Shown here: in pieces, positions 1 through 6,033 of the stretch
How positions within the stretch are numbered: the first letter of the stretch is position 1
Layout: each line of letters starts with the position of its first letter
Program-made: the position numbers and the translations under genes
DNA from: JANNOG01 sp050329415
GTDB lineage: Bacteria; Actinomycetota; Actinomycetes; Actinomycetales; JBBAYJ01
Reading direction: 5' to 3'
Assembly: GCA_050329415.1 (NCBI GenBank)
Contig: JBHJOS010000142.1
Coordinates: 1 to 8,790, forward strand
Length of the DNA stretch: 8,790 nt
The notes under the pieces: model-generated
The model's database searches: none
What the model was told of the DNA's origin: nothing
What the model saw: the letters and a program-made list of their open reading frames with translations, nothing else

Positions 1-1463
1 ATCTCGTCGAACTCGGCCTGGCCGATCGTCAGCGGCGGCGCGAGCTGCACCACCGGATCGCCCCGGTCGTCGGCGCGGCAGTACAGCCCGTTCTCGAACA
101 GGGCCTTGGACAGGAAGCCTCGAAGCAGCCGCTCCGACTCGGCCTCGTCGAAGGTCGCGCGGGTGGCGCGGTCCTTGACCAGCTCGATGCCGTAGAAGTA
201 CCCCTCGCCCCGGACGTCGCCGACGATCGGCAGGTCGAGCAGCTTCTCCAGCGTCCCGCGGAAGGTCGGCGCGTTCGCCTTGACGTGGTCGTTGAGACCC
301 TCGCGCTCGAAGATGTCGAGGTTGGCCATGGCGACCGCAGCCGACACCGGGTGCCCGCCGAAGGTGTACCCGTGGGCGAACATCGTCGTCCCCCGGGTGA
401 ACGGCTCGAAGAGCCGGTCGGAGGCCAGCATCGCCCCGATGGGGGAGTAACCGCTGGTCATGCCCTTGGCGCAGGTGATGATGTCGGGGGTGTAGCCGAA
501 GTCGGTGCAGGCGAACATCGACCCGATCCGGCCGAAGGCGCAGATGGTCTCGTCGCTCACCAGCAGCACGTCGTAGGCGTCGCAGATCTCGCGCACCCGC
601 TCGAAGTAGCCGGGCGGCGGCGGGAAGCAGCCGCCAGCGTTCTGCACCGGCTCCAGGAACACGGCCGCGACGGTGTCCGGACCCTCGAACTCGATCGCCT
701 CGGCGATCCGGTCGGCGGCCCACCGTCCGAATGCCTTGGGGTCGTGGCGCAGCTCGTCGGTCGGGGCGCGGTAGATGTTGGTGTTGGGCACCCGGAAGGC
801 GCCGGGGACCAGCGGTTCGAACACCGCCTTCATGTCGGGGATGCCGGTGATCGACAGCGCGCCCTGTGGGGTGCCGTGGTAGGCGATGGCACGAGAGATC
901 ACCTTGGTCTTGTACGGCTTCCCGGTGAGCTTGAAGTACTGCTTCGCCAGTTTCCAGGCGCTCTCGACCGCTTCGCCGCCGCCGGTGGTGAAGAAGACGT
1001 GGTTGATGTCGCCGGGTGCGTAGTGGGCGAGCCGCTCGGCGAGGTCGATGGCCTGTGGGTGGGCGAACGACCAGAGCGGGAAGAACGCCAGCTCGGAGGC
1101 CTGACGCGCGGCCCGCTCCGCCAGTTCGCGCCGGCCGTGGCCGACCTGCACGACGAACAGCCCGGACAGCCCGTCGAGGAACCGGCGGCCGTGGGCGTCG
1201 TAGATGTGATGACCCTCCCCGCGCACGATCATCTCCGGGAGGTCCCCGGCCACGAGGCCCGAGTGCCGGCTGAAGTGCATCCACAGGTGGTCGCGGGCGG
1301 CCTGGTCCCGGGGGGTGCCGCGGGGCGTGACCCCGAGGTCGCCCGCCGTTCCCGGGGCCCCGCCCATGCCCGGGGCGTCGGCACCGGTGTCGCCCAGCGG
1401 CGAGGCGGGGACGTGCGGGTGGGCGGGGGCGTCGGTCGCGTGGGTCGTCACGTCGTGGCTCAT
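1..1463 (-). CDS. Class III PLP-dependent aminotransferase, probably putrescine/polyamine:pyruvate type (partial, C-terminus off the left edge)
   Basis: The protein should transfer the amino group of a primary amine or omega-amino acid to a keto acid, giving an aldehyde, in the cytoplasm. 487 codons are visible and no stop is reached. Fold-type I landmarks are readable: TTGGGEAVESAWKLAKQYF for cofactor phosphate binding, YHGTPQGALS, the Asp of DETICAFGRIG (Asp304) that contacts the pyridine nitrogen, and the Schiff-base Lys in CAKGMTSGYSPIGAM (Lys333). The conserved core starts near residue 53 (DQAARDHLWMHF). Before it lies an Ala/Pro/Gly/His-rich extension of about 52 residues. I chose the ATG at 1463 because it overlaps the regulator's stop as ATGA and has a GGGGA ribosome-site-like stretch five bases upstream; the internal Met33 has no such site. 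The dehydrogenase, polyamine importer and ureohydrolase nearby favour putrescine, its glutamylated form or agmatine as substrate. Related omega-aminotransferases use beta-alanine, taurine or GABA, so the substrate is inferred from context. Confidence 0.9.
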   Translation of the reverse strand, partial: MSHDVTTHATDAPAHPHVPASPLGDTGADAPGMGGAPGTAGDLGVTPRGTPRDQAARDHLWMHFSRHSGLVAGDLPEMIVRGEGHHIYDAHGRRFLDGLSGLFVVQVGHGRRELAERAARQASELAFFPLWSFAHPQAIDLAERLAHYAPGDINHVFFTTGGGEAVESAWKLAKQYFKLTGKPYKTKVISRAIAYHGTPQGALSITGIPDMKAVFEPLVPGAFRVPNTNIYRAPTDELRHDPKAFGRWAADRIAEAIEFEGPDTVAAVFLEPVQNAGGCFPPPPGYFERVREICDAYDVLLVSDETICAFGRIGSMFACTDFGYTPDIITCAKGMTSGYSPIGAMLASDRLFEPFTRGTTMFAHGYTFGGHPVSAAVAMANLDIFEREGLNDHVKANAPTFRGTLEKLLDLPIVGDVRGEGYFYGIELVKDRATRATFDEAESERLLRGFLSKALFENGLYCRADDRGDPVVQLAPPLTIGQAEFDE

Positions 1464-1927
1464 CGGGTTCCCCAGTCATAGCGTTGCTTGCGCAGCTTGA
1501 GGTAGACGAACGTCTCGGTGCTCCGCACTCCCGGCAGGCTGCGGATGCGGCTGTTGAGCAGGTCCAGCAGGTGGTCGTCGTCCTCGCACACCACCTCGGC
1601 CAGCAGGTCGAAGCCGCCTGCGACGTGGACGACGTAGCTGACCTCGTCGAGGTCGGCCAGCACGTCGGCGACGCGTCGCACGTCCCCGTCGCAGCGCACC
1701 GCGAGCATGGCCTGCCGGGTGAACCCGACCTGCAGCGGGTCGGTGACCGCGACGATCTGCAGCAACCCGACGTCGATCATGCGCCGGACGCGCTGGCGGA
1801 CTGCGGCCTCGGACAGCCCGACGTTCTTGGCGATCGTGGCGTACGAGCGGCGCCCGTCCGACTGTAGTTCCTCGACGATGCGCTTGCCGACGTCGTCGAG
1901 GCCGTTGGCGGGCACGGGCAGGGACAC
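1460..1927 (-). CDS. Lrp/AsnC-family transcriptional regulator
   Basis: This 155-residue protein has the normal length and two-part plan of the Lrp/AsnC family. A winged helix-turn-helix lies at about residues 11-60, with the recognition region at 28-50 (YATIAKNVGLSEAAVRQRVR). A RAM ligand-binding and oligomerisation domain follows at about 72-145, including the AGGFDLLAEV turn (103-112) that corresponds to the family's G-x-Y-D-L segment. The start is GTG; no clear Shine-Dalgarno site lies at the usual distance and no better in-frame start is near, so it may be weakly or leaderlessly translated. It overlaps the aminotransferase by ATGA, implying translational coupling. It diverges from the dehydrogenase/transport operon, the usual position for a local regulator of both arms. 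The effector is unknown; by family habit it would be an amino acid or a pathway intermediate. Confidence 0.92.
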   Translation of the reverse strand: MSLPVPANGLDDVGKRIVEELQSDGRRSYATIAKNVGLSEAAVRQRVRRMIDVGLLQIVAVTDPLQVGFTRQAMLAVRCDGDVRRVADVLADLDEVSYVVHVAGGFDLLAEVVCEDDDHLLDLLNSRIRSLPGVRSTETFVYLKLRKQRYDWGTR

Positions 1928-1948
1928 CGCTCGATGGTCGCCGCTGAC

Positions 1949-1963
1949 CTTGCGGAAGGCAAG
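1949..1963. promoter_or_regulatory. Candidate Lrp-type operator (CTTGC-N5-GCAAG)
   Basis: This is a perfect 5-base inverted repeat around a 5-base spacer, 15 bases in all, ending 21 bases upstream of the regulator's GTG. Lrp/AsnC proteins commonly bind 15-base hyphenated dyads, often next to their own gene, so autoregulation is plausible. A 5-base arm can arise by chance in a region this long, so the assignment is tentative. Confidence 0.35.
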
Positions 1964-2028
1964 CGAGACACCGGGTTCGCTAACGGATCGCCGTCTCGGA
2001 CCAGCGTTACACGACGGAAACCATACCT

Positions 2029-2043
2029 GTCACCCGCGGGGAC
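2029..2043. promoter_or_regulatory. Candidate operator around the CCCGCGGG palindrome
   Basis: An 8-base perfect palindrome (2033-2040) sits inside a longer imperfect dyad, GTCACCCG facing CGGGGAC, with one bulged A. If transcription starts at the ATG at 2079, the dyad lies at about -50 to -36, where an activator would contact RNA polymerase. The promoter there has no recognisable -35 hexamer, which would fit activator dependence. Self-complementary GC words are common in DNA of this composition. Confidence 0.25.
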
Positions 2044-2066
2044 TACCGATGCGGTCGCCTCTGTCC

Positions 2067-2078
2067 TAGGGTCCCTGC
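2067..2078 (+). promoter_or_regulatory. Candidate leaderless -10 element before the dehydrogenase
   Basis: TAGGGT (2067-2072) matches the actinobacterial -10 pattern TANNNT and lies six bases before the ATG at 2079, the distance expected when transcription starts at the A of the start codon. No TTGACA-like -35 is found 16-19 bases upstream. The same stretch contains AGGG (2068-2071), seven bases before the ATG, which could instead be a weak Shine-Dalgarno site on an mRNA begun further upstream. The two readings exclude each other. Confidence 0.4.
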
Positions 2079-3542
2079 ATGACTGCGACCGTGGCCGAGG
2101 GCGTCCGCACCCTGCGCAACTTCGTCGGCGGGGAGTCTGTCGACCCCGCCGAGGACCGCTTCTCCGATGTCGTGGACCCGGCGACGGGTTCCGTCGTGGC
2201 GAAGGCGCCCGTCAGCTCGGCGGTCGATGTCGACCGGGCCTTCGCGGCGGCGTCCGAGGCGTTCCCCGGCTGGCGCGATGCCACGCCTGCCGAGCGCCAG
2301 CAGGCCCTGCTCAAGCTCGCGGACGCGATCGAGACGCGGGCCGAGGAGATCGTCGCCCTGGAGTCCTCGAACACCGGCAAGCCGCACGCGCTCACCTTGT
2401 CGGAGGAGATCCCTCCCATGGTCGACCAGATCCGGTTCTTCGCCGGCGCCGCCCGGGTGCTCGAGGGCAAGGCGGCCGGGGAGTACCTGGCCGGGCACAC
2501 CTCCTACGTCCGCCGCGAGCCGGTGGGCGTCGTCGGCCAGGTCACACCGTGGAACTACCCGATGATGATGGCGGTCTGGAAGTTCGCCCCCGCCATTGCG
2601 GCCGGCAATACGATCGTCCTCAAGCCCAGCGACACCACGCCGGACACCACTCTGCTGCTTGCCGAGATCGCCTCGGAGTTCCTGCCGCCCGGCGTCTTCA
2701 ACGTCGTCACCGGAGACCGGGACACCGGGAAGCTGCTCGTCACGCACTCCCGGGCCGACATGGTCGCCATCACCGGATCGGTACGGGCGGGGCGCGAGGT
2801 CGCCGCCGCTGCGGCCGCCGGGAATCCGATCAAGCGCTCCCACCTGGAGCTGGGCGGCAAGGCCCCGGTCGTCGTGTTCGACGACGCCGACCTCGCGGCC
2901 GCTGCCGAGGGAATCGCCGGGGCCGGGCTCTTCAACGCCGGGCAGGACTGCACGGCGGCGACCCGGGTGCTCGCCGGTCCGCGGATCTACGGTGACTTCG
3001 TCGAGGCCCTCGCCGAGCAGGCCGCCGCCCTCAAGGTCGGCATGCCCGACGACCCGGACGTGTACTTCGGCCCGGTCAACAACCCGAACCAGGTCCGCCA
3101 CGTCACCGGGTTCCTCGACCGGCTGCCCGACCACGCCCGCGTCGTCACCGGCGGTCAGCGCGCCGCCGGCCTCGGCGACGGCTACTTCTTCCAGCCGACC
3201 GTGCTCGCCGACCTGCACCAGGACGACGAGGCGATCCAGAAGGAGATCTTCGGCCCCGTCATGACGGTCCAACCGTTCACCGACGAGGACGAGGCGGTCC
3301 GCTGGGCGAACGGGGTGTCCTACGGGCTCGCCAGCAGCGTGTGGACGAAGGACTTCGGCCGGGCCATGCGGATGACCCGGCGGCTGGACTTCGGCTGCGT
3401 GTGGGTCAACACCCACATCCCCATCGTCGCTGAGATGCCCCACGGTGGATTCAAGAATTCCGGGTACGGCAAGGACTTGTCCATGTACGGCCTGGAGGAC
3501 TACACCCGGATCAAGCACGTCATGGCCAACATCGAGAGCTGA
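2079..3542 (+). CDS. patD: Gamma-aminobutyraldehyde dehydrogenase (NAD(P)-dependent aldehyde dehydrogenase)
   Basis: It oxidises 4-aminobutanal (in equilibrium with 1-pyrroline) to GABA, the step after putrescine transamination. The 487-residue length is normal for a cytosolic aldehyde dehydrogenase. Readable landmarks are Asn159 in TPWNYPMMMA, cofactor-binding Lys182 in VLKPSD, the GSVRAG nucleotide-binding turn at 233-238, the general base Glu257 in LELGGKAP, nucleophile Cys291 in FNAGQDCTAA, and EIFGPV further on. NAGQDCTAA and the tail around EMPHGG, SGYGKD and YGLEDYT closely match E. coli PatD (YdcW) as I remember it, better than general betaine-aldehyde or succinate-semialdehyde enzymes. 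It opens the rightward operon, 48 bases before the binding-protein gene, and faces the regulator/aminotransferase pair across the shared control region. 4-Guanidinobutanal is a plausible alternative substrate given the ureohydrolase downstream. Confidence 0.92.
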   Translation: MTATVAEGVRTLRNFVGGESVDPAEDRFSDVVDPATGSVVAKAPVSSAVDVDRAFAAASEAFPGWRDATPAERQQALLKLADAIETRAEEIVALESSNTGKPHALTLSEEIPPMVDQIRFFAGAARVLEGKAAGEYLAGHTSYVRREPVGVVGQVTPWNYPMMMAVWKFAPAIAAGNTIVLKPSDTTPDTTLLLAEIASEFLPPGVFNVVTGDRDTGKLLVTHSRADMVAITGSVRAGREVAAAAAAGNPIKRSHLELGGKAPVVVFDDADLAAAAEGIAGAGLFNAGQDCTAATRVLAGPRIYGDFVEALAEQAAALKVGMPDDPDVYFGPVNNPNQVRHVTGFLDRLPDHARVVTGGQRAAGLGDGYFFQPTVLADLHQDDEAIQKEIFGPVMTVQPFTDEDEAVRWANGVSYGLASSVWTKDFGRAMRMTRRLDFGCVWVNTHIPIVAEMPHGGFKNSGYGKDLSMYGLEDYTRIKHVMANIES

Positions 3543-3577
3543 GCTCGTCAGCCTCCGACCCGACCGGTCCACTCCCT

Positions 3578-3582
3578 GGAGG
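3578..3582 (+). promoter_or_regulatory. Shine-Dalgarno site of the binding-protein gene, inside an inverted repeat
   Basis: GGAGG lies eight bases before the ATG at 3591 and fixes that start. It is part of the right arm of a small imperfect inverted repeat (GTCC at 3567-3570 facing GGAC at 3581-3584, with TCC/GGA inside), which could weakly mask the site in mRNA. The 48-base gap between dehydrogenase and binding protein also carries the palindrome GACCGGTC (3562-3569). There is no terminator-like stem with a U-run. Confidence 0.6.
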
Positions 3583-3590
3583 ACACCGCC

Positions 3591-4844
3591 ATGCCCCGAC
3601 CCGCCCCCGGCGACCGTTCCGAACTCCTCCGCGGCATCCCGCGGGAACTGCGGCCCCTGCTCACCACCCCGACCCGCCGGTCGGTGCTGCGCGGGGGGAT
3701 GGCGGCCGGCGTGGGGCTCGGCCTCACGGCCTGCGGCACCGGAGGGACCGGCGACGGCGGGGACGATGCCGCCGAGGCGTCGGCGTCCCTCAGCCCGGCC
3801 CAGGACGACAGCGAGAACGACCCCACCCTGAACTTCGCCAACTGGACCCTCTACATCGACCTCACCGACGACGGGTCGTCCTCGCCGACGTTGCAGGAGT
3901 TCGAGGAGGAGACCGGCATCGCGGTCGAGTACAGCGAGGACATCGAGGACAACAGCACCTACTTCGGTCGCGTCCAGGGCCAGCTCGCCAACGGCCAGGA
4001 CATCGGCCAGGACATCATCGTCTTCACCGACTGGATGGCGGCGCGCTGCATCCGCCTCGGCTACACCCAGCAGCTGGACGAGGCGAACATCCCGAACAAG
4101 GAGAACCTCCTCCCGGGCCTCCAGGACGTCGACTTCGACCCCGGGCGCCAGTACAGCCTCACCTGGCAGAGCGGGTTCGGGCTGCTCGCCTGGAACCGCG
4201 ACCTCGTGCCCGGCGGGCTGGCCACGCTGGACGACCTGTGGGACCCGGAGCTGCGGGGCCGGGTCGAGGTGCTGTCGGAGATGCGCGACACCCTCGGTCT
4301 CATCATGATGAGCCAGGGGGTCGACATCGCCGGCGACTGGGGCGACGACGAGTTCGCGGCGGCGCTGGCGGTCCTCGAGGAGCAGATCTCGAACGGCCAG
4401 ATCCGCCAGGTCCGGGGCAACAGCTACGCCGACGACCTCGTCAGCGAGGACGCCATCGCCGTCATCGGGTGGTCCGGCGACATCGTGGCCCTGAACTTCG
4501 AGACCGACGACAAGTTCGGGTTCGCCATCCCCGAGTCGGGCGGCACGCTGTGGAGCGACAACTGCCTCGTCCCGATCGGCAGCCCGCGCAAGACCAATGC
4601 CGAGACGCTCCTCAACTACTACTACGACCCCGAGGTCGCGGCCCGGGTCGCGGCCTACGTCAACTACATCACCCCGGTCGACGGCGCCCGCGAGGCGATG
4701 CAGGACGTCGACCCCACCCTGGTCGACAACCAGCTGATCTTCCCGAACGAGGAGACGCTGGCGACGGTCACGGGCTTCCGCTCGCTCACCCCGGACGAGG
4801 AGACCCGGTACCAGGCCGACTTCCAGCGCGTCATCGGCAACTGA
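3591..4844 (+). CDS. potD: Polyamine ABC transporter substrate-binding lipoprotein (PotD/YdcS type)
   Basis: This is the extracytoplasmic receptor that captures the amine and hands it to the permease pair. The 417-residue precursor has a signal that is both twin-arginine-like (TRRSVLRG, Arg29-Arg30) and lipoprotein-like (lipobox LTAC, Cys48), preceded by about 27 residues of n-region. A Gly/Asp/Ser-rich linker (49-78) would tether the folded domain to the membrane. The mature protein starts with LNFANWTLYI and follows the PotD plan: Trp85 in the first strand, WNRD (201-204), LDDLWDPELRGRV (213-225), Trp294 in GWSGD, and the W-x-D pair Trp321/Asp323. Trp321/Asp323 and Trp294 correspond, from memory, to polyamine-contacting residues of E. 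coli PotD. The PotD segment NWTEY reads NWTLY here, losing one acidic residue. Many surface Asp and Glu residues suit a cationic ligand. ATPase and permease genes follow directly. Putrescine, spermidine or agmatine are all possible ligands. Confidence 0.92.
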   Translation: MPRPAPGDRSELLRGIPRELRPLLTTPTRRSVLRGGMAAGVGLGLTACGTGGTGDGGDDAAEASASLSPAQDDSENDPTLNFANWTLYIDLTDDGSSSPTLQEFEEETGIAVEYSEDIEDNSTYFGRVQGQLANGQDIGQDIIVFTDWMAARCIRLGYTQQLDEANIPNKENLLPGLQDVDFDPGRQYSLTWQSGFGLLAWNRDLVPGGLATLDDLWDPELRGRVEVLSEMRDTLGLIMMSQGVDIAGDWGDDEFAAALAVLEEQISNGQIRQVRGNSYADDLVSEDAIAVIGWSGDIVALNFETDDKFGFAIPESGGTLWSDNCLVPIGSPRKTNAETLLNYYYDPEVAARVAAYVNYITPVDGAREAMQDVDPTLVDNQLIFPNEETLATVTGFRSLTPDEETRYQADFQRVIGN

Positions 4845-4849
4845 GGAGG
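4844..4849 (+). promoter_or_regulatory. Shine-Dalgarno site fixing the ATPase GTG start
   Basis: AGGAGG begins on the last base of the binding protein's TGA stop and ends four bases before the GTG at 4854. This strong site justifies the GTG start and indicates that ribosomes ending the upstream gene can reinitiate directly. Confidence 0.8.
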
Positions 4850-4853
4850 TCAC

Positions 4854-6032
4854 GTGAGCGTCGCCGAAAGAGAGAGCGTGGTGGACTCGGCCGCCGGCGG
4901 CGCGGACCTCCACCTCGAGGGGCTGACCAAGCGCTTCGGGTCCATGACGGCCGTCGATGCGATCGACCTCACCGTGCCCGCCGGGTCCTTCTTCGCCCTG
5001 CTGGGTCCGTCGGGCTGCGGCAAGACGACGACCCTGCGGATGGTGGCCGGCCTGGAGGAGCCGACGGCCGGCGCCATCCGGATCGGGGGAGCGGACGTCA
5101 GCGGCACGCCCGCCCACCGGCGGCCCGTCAACACCGTGTTCCAGAGCTACGCCCTGTTCCCGCACCTGTCGGTGCTCGACAACGTCGCCTTCGGGCTGCG
5201 GCGGCGCGGCCGGCCGAAGGCGCGGGAGCAGGCGATGGCCGCGCTCGAGCTCGTCGAACTGGCGCACTGCGCCGCGCGGCGGCCCGGGCAGCTGTCCGGC
5301 GGCCAGCAGCAGCGGGTCGCGCTCGCCCGGGCGGTCGTGAACCGGCCGGCGGTGCTGCTGCTCGACGAGCCGCTCGGGGCCCTGGACCTCAAGCTCCGGC
5401 GCCAGATGCAGGTGGAGCTCAAGGGGATCCAGCACGAGGTGGGTCTCACGTTCATCCACGTCACCCACGACCAGGAGGAGGCCATGACCATGGCCGACAC
5501 CGTCGCGGTGATGAACGGCGGCCGCATCGAGCAGCTGGGGCCGCCGACAGAGCTCTACGAGCGTCCGCGGGCGGCCTTCGTCGCCAACTTCCTCGGCCAG
5601 TCCAACCTCGTCCCCGGGTACGCGACGCCGTCCGTCAGGGGCGATCTCGAGGTTAGGGTCGACGTCGGCTCCGGGGGACTGTTCACGGTGCCGGCCGACC
5701 GCGCCGGCGGTCTGTCCGGACCGGTCCTCGTCGGAGTGCGACCCGAGAAGGTCTACCTCGTCCCCGGAGACGGGTCGGCGCCCGGGGACGAGCAGGTCCC
5801 GGCCGGGGTCAACGTGCTCGGGCCGGGCAAGGTGGTCGACGTGTCCTTCGCCGGGGTCAGCACCCAGTACCTGGTGGACGTGCCCGGCCTGGTCCCCCAG
5901 ACCGTCTTCAGCCAGAACCTCCACCTGTCACAGGTGCGGCCCGGCGATCTGGTGCGGCTGGCGTGGGCGCGTCAGCACTCCTTCGCGCTGCCGGGCGACC
6001 AGGACGCCTCGGCCGGGCGGGACGAGGACTGA
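4854..6032 (+). CDS. potA: Polyamine ABC transporter ATP-binding protein (PotA type)
   Basis: This cytoplasmic ATPase powers the importer, probably as a dimer under the two permeases. Its 392 residues hold a complete nucleotide-binding domain: Walker A GPSGCGKTT at 51-59 (Lys57), Q-loop Gln97 in VFQSYALFPHLS, signature LSGGQQQR at 147-154, Walker B VLLLDEP at 167-173 with catalytic Glu172, D-loop GALD at 175-178, and switch His205 in VTHDQEEAMTMAD. From about residue 250 a C-terminal TOBE-type domain follows (GVRPEKVYLV and on), typical of the PotA/MalK/CysA group. GTG start with a strong ribosome site nine bases after the binding protein ends. It stops one base before the first permease. Sequence alone would not separate polyamine from other PotA-like specificity; that comes from the binding protein and neighbours. 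Confidence 0.95.
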   Translation: MSVAERESVVDSAAGGADLHLEGLTKRFGSMTAVDAIDLTVPAGSFFALLGPSGCGKTTTLRMVAGLEEPTAGAIRIGGADVSGTPAHRRPVNTVFQSYALFPHLSVLDNVAFGLRRRGRPKAREQAMAALELVELAHCAARRPGQLSGGQQQRVALARAVVNRPAVLLLDEPLGALDLKLRRQMQVELKGIQHEVGLTFIHVTHDQEEAMTMADTVAVMNGGRIEQLGPPTELYERPRAAFVANFLGQSNLVPGYATPSVRGDLEVRVDVGSGGLFTVPADRAGGLSGPVLVGVRPEKVYLVPGDGSAPGDEQVPAGVNVLGPGKVVDVSFAGVSTQYLVDVPGLVPQTVFSQNLHLSQVRPGDLVRLAWARQHSFALPGDQDASAGRDED

Positions 6033-6033
6033 C

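Larger units (their letters stand above)
1928..2078. promoter_or_regulatory. Divergent intergenic control region
   Basis: The 151 bases between the regulator's GTG and the dehydrogenase's ATG must carry the promoters of both arms, since no other gap of this size exists in the window. It holds a 15-base dyad next to the regulator (CTTGC-N5-GCAAG, 1949-1963), a widely spaced inverted repeat (TAACG at 1981-1985, CGTTA at 2005-2009), an 8-base palindrome (CCCGCGGG, 2033-2040), and a TAGGGT -10-like hexamer just before the dehydrogenase. On the minus strand a GTGACA -35-like hexamer (2033-2028) is followed 18 bases later by TAACGC (2009-2004), which is a poor -10, so the regulator's promoter is not settled. 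No coding frame of note lies here. Confidence 0.7.

Noticed and set aside
285..1481. A 398-codon open frame on the plus strand
   Set aside because: It is the in-register complement of the aminotransferase, whose minus-strand frame carries all PLP-enzyme motifs. The plus-strand translation shows no recognisable domain.
1934..2995. A 353-codon plus-strand frame through the control region into the dehydrogenase gene
   Set aside because: Arg/Gly-rich and out of frame with an intact aldehyde dehydrogenase that has every catalytic residue.
3543..3590. Possible terminator between the dehydrogenase and the binding-protein gene
   Set aside because: The inverted repeats here are short and not followed by a T-run, and the strong ribosome site right after suggests continued transcription.
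4238..5656. A 472-codon plus-strand frame overlapping binding protein and ATPase genes
   Set aside because: An out-of-frame shadow rich in Arg, Gly, Pro and Ala. The overlapping real genes show full family motifs in the other frame.
2043..5924. A 1293-codon open frame on the minus strand across three genes
   Set aside because: It is the exact codon-register complement of three well-supported genes, has a low-complexity Arg/Gly/Asp/Val-rich translation with no domain, and is explained by avoidance of TTA, CTA and TCA codons.
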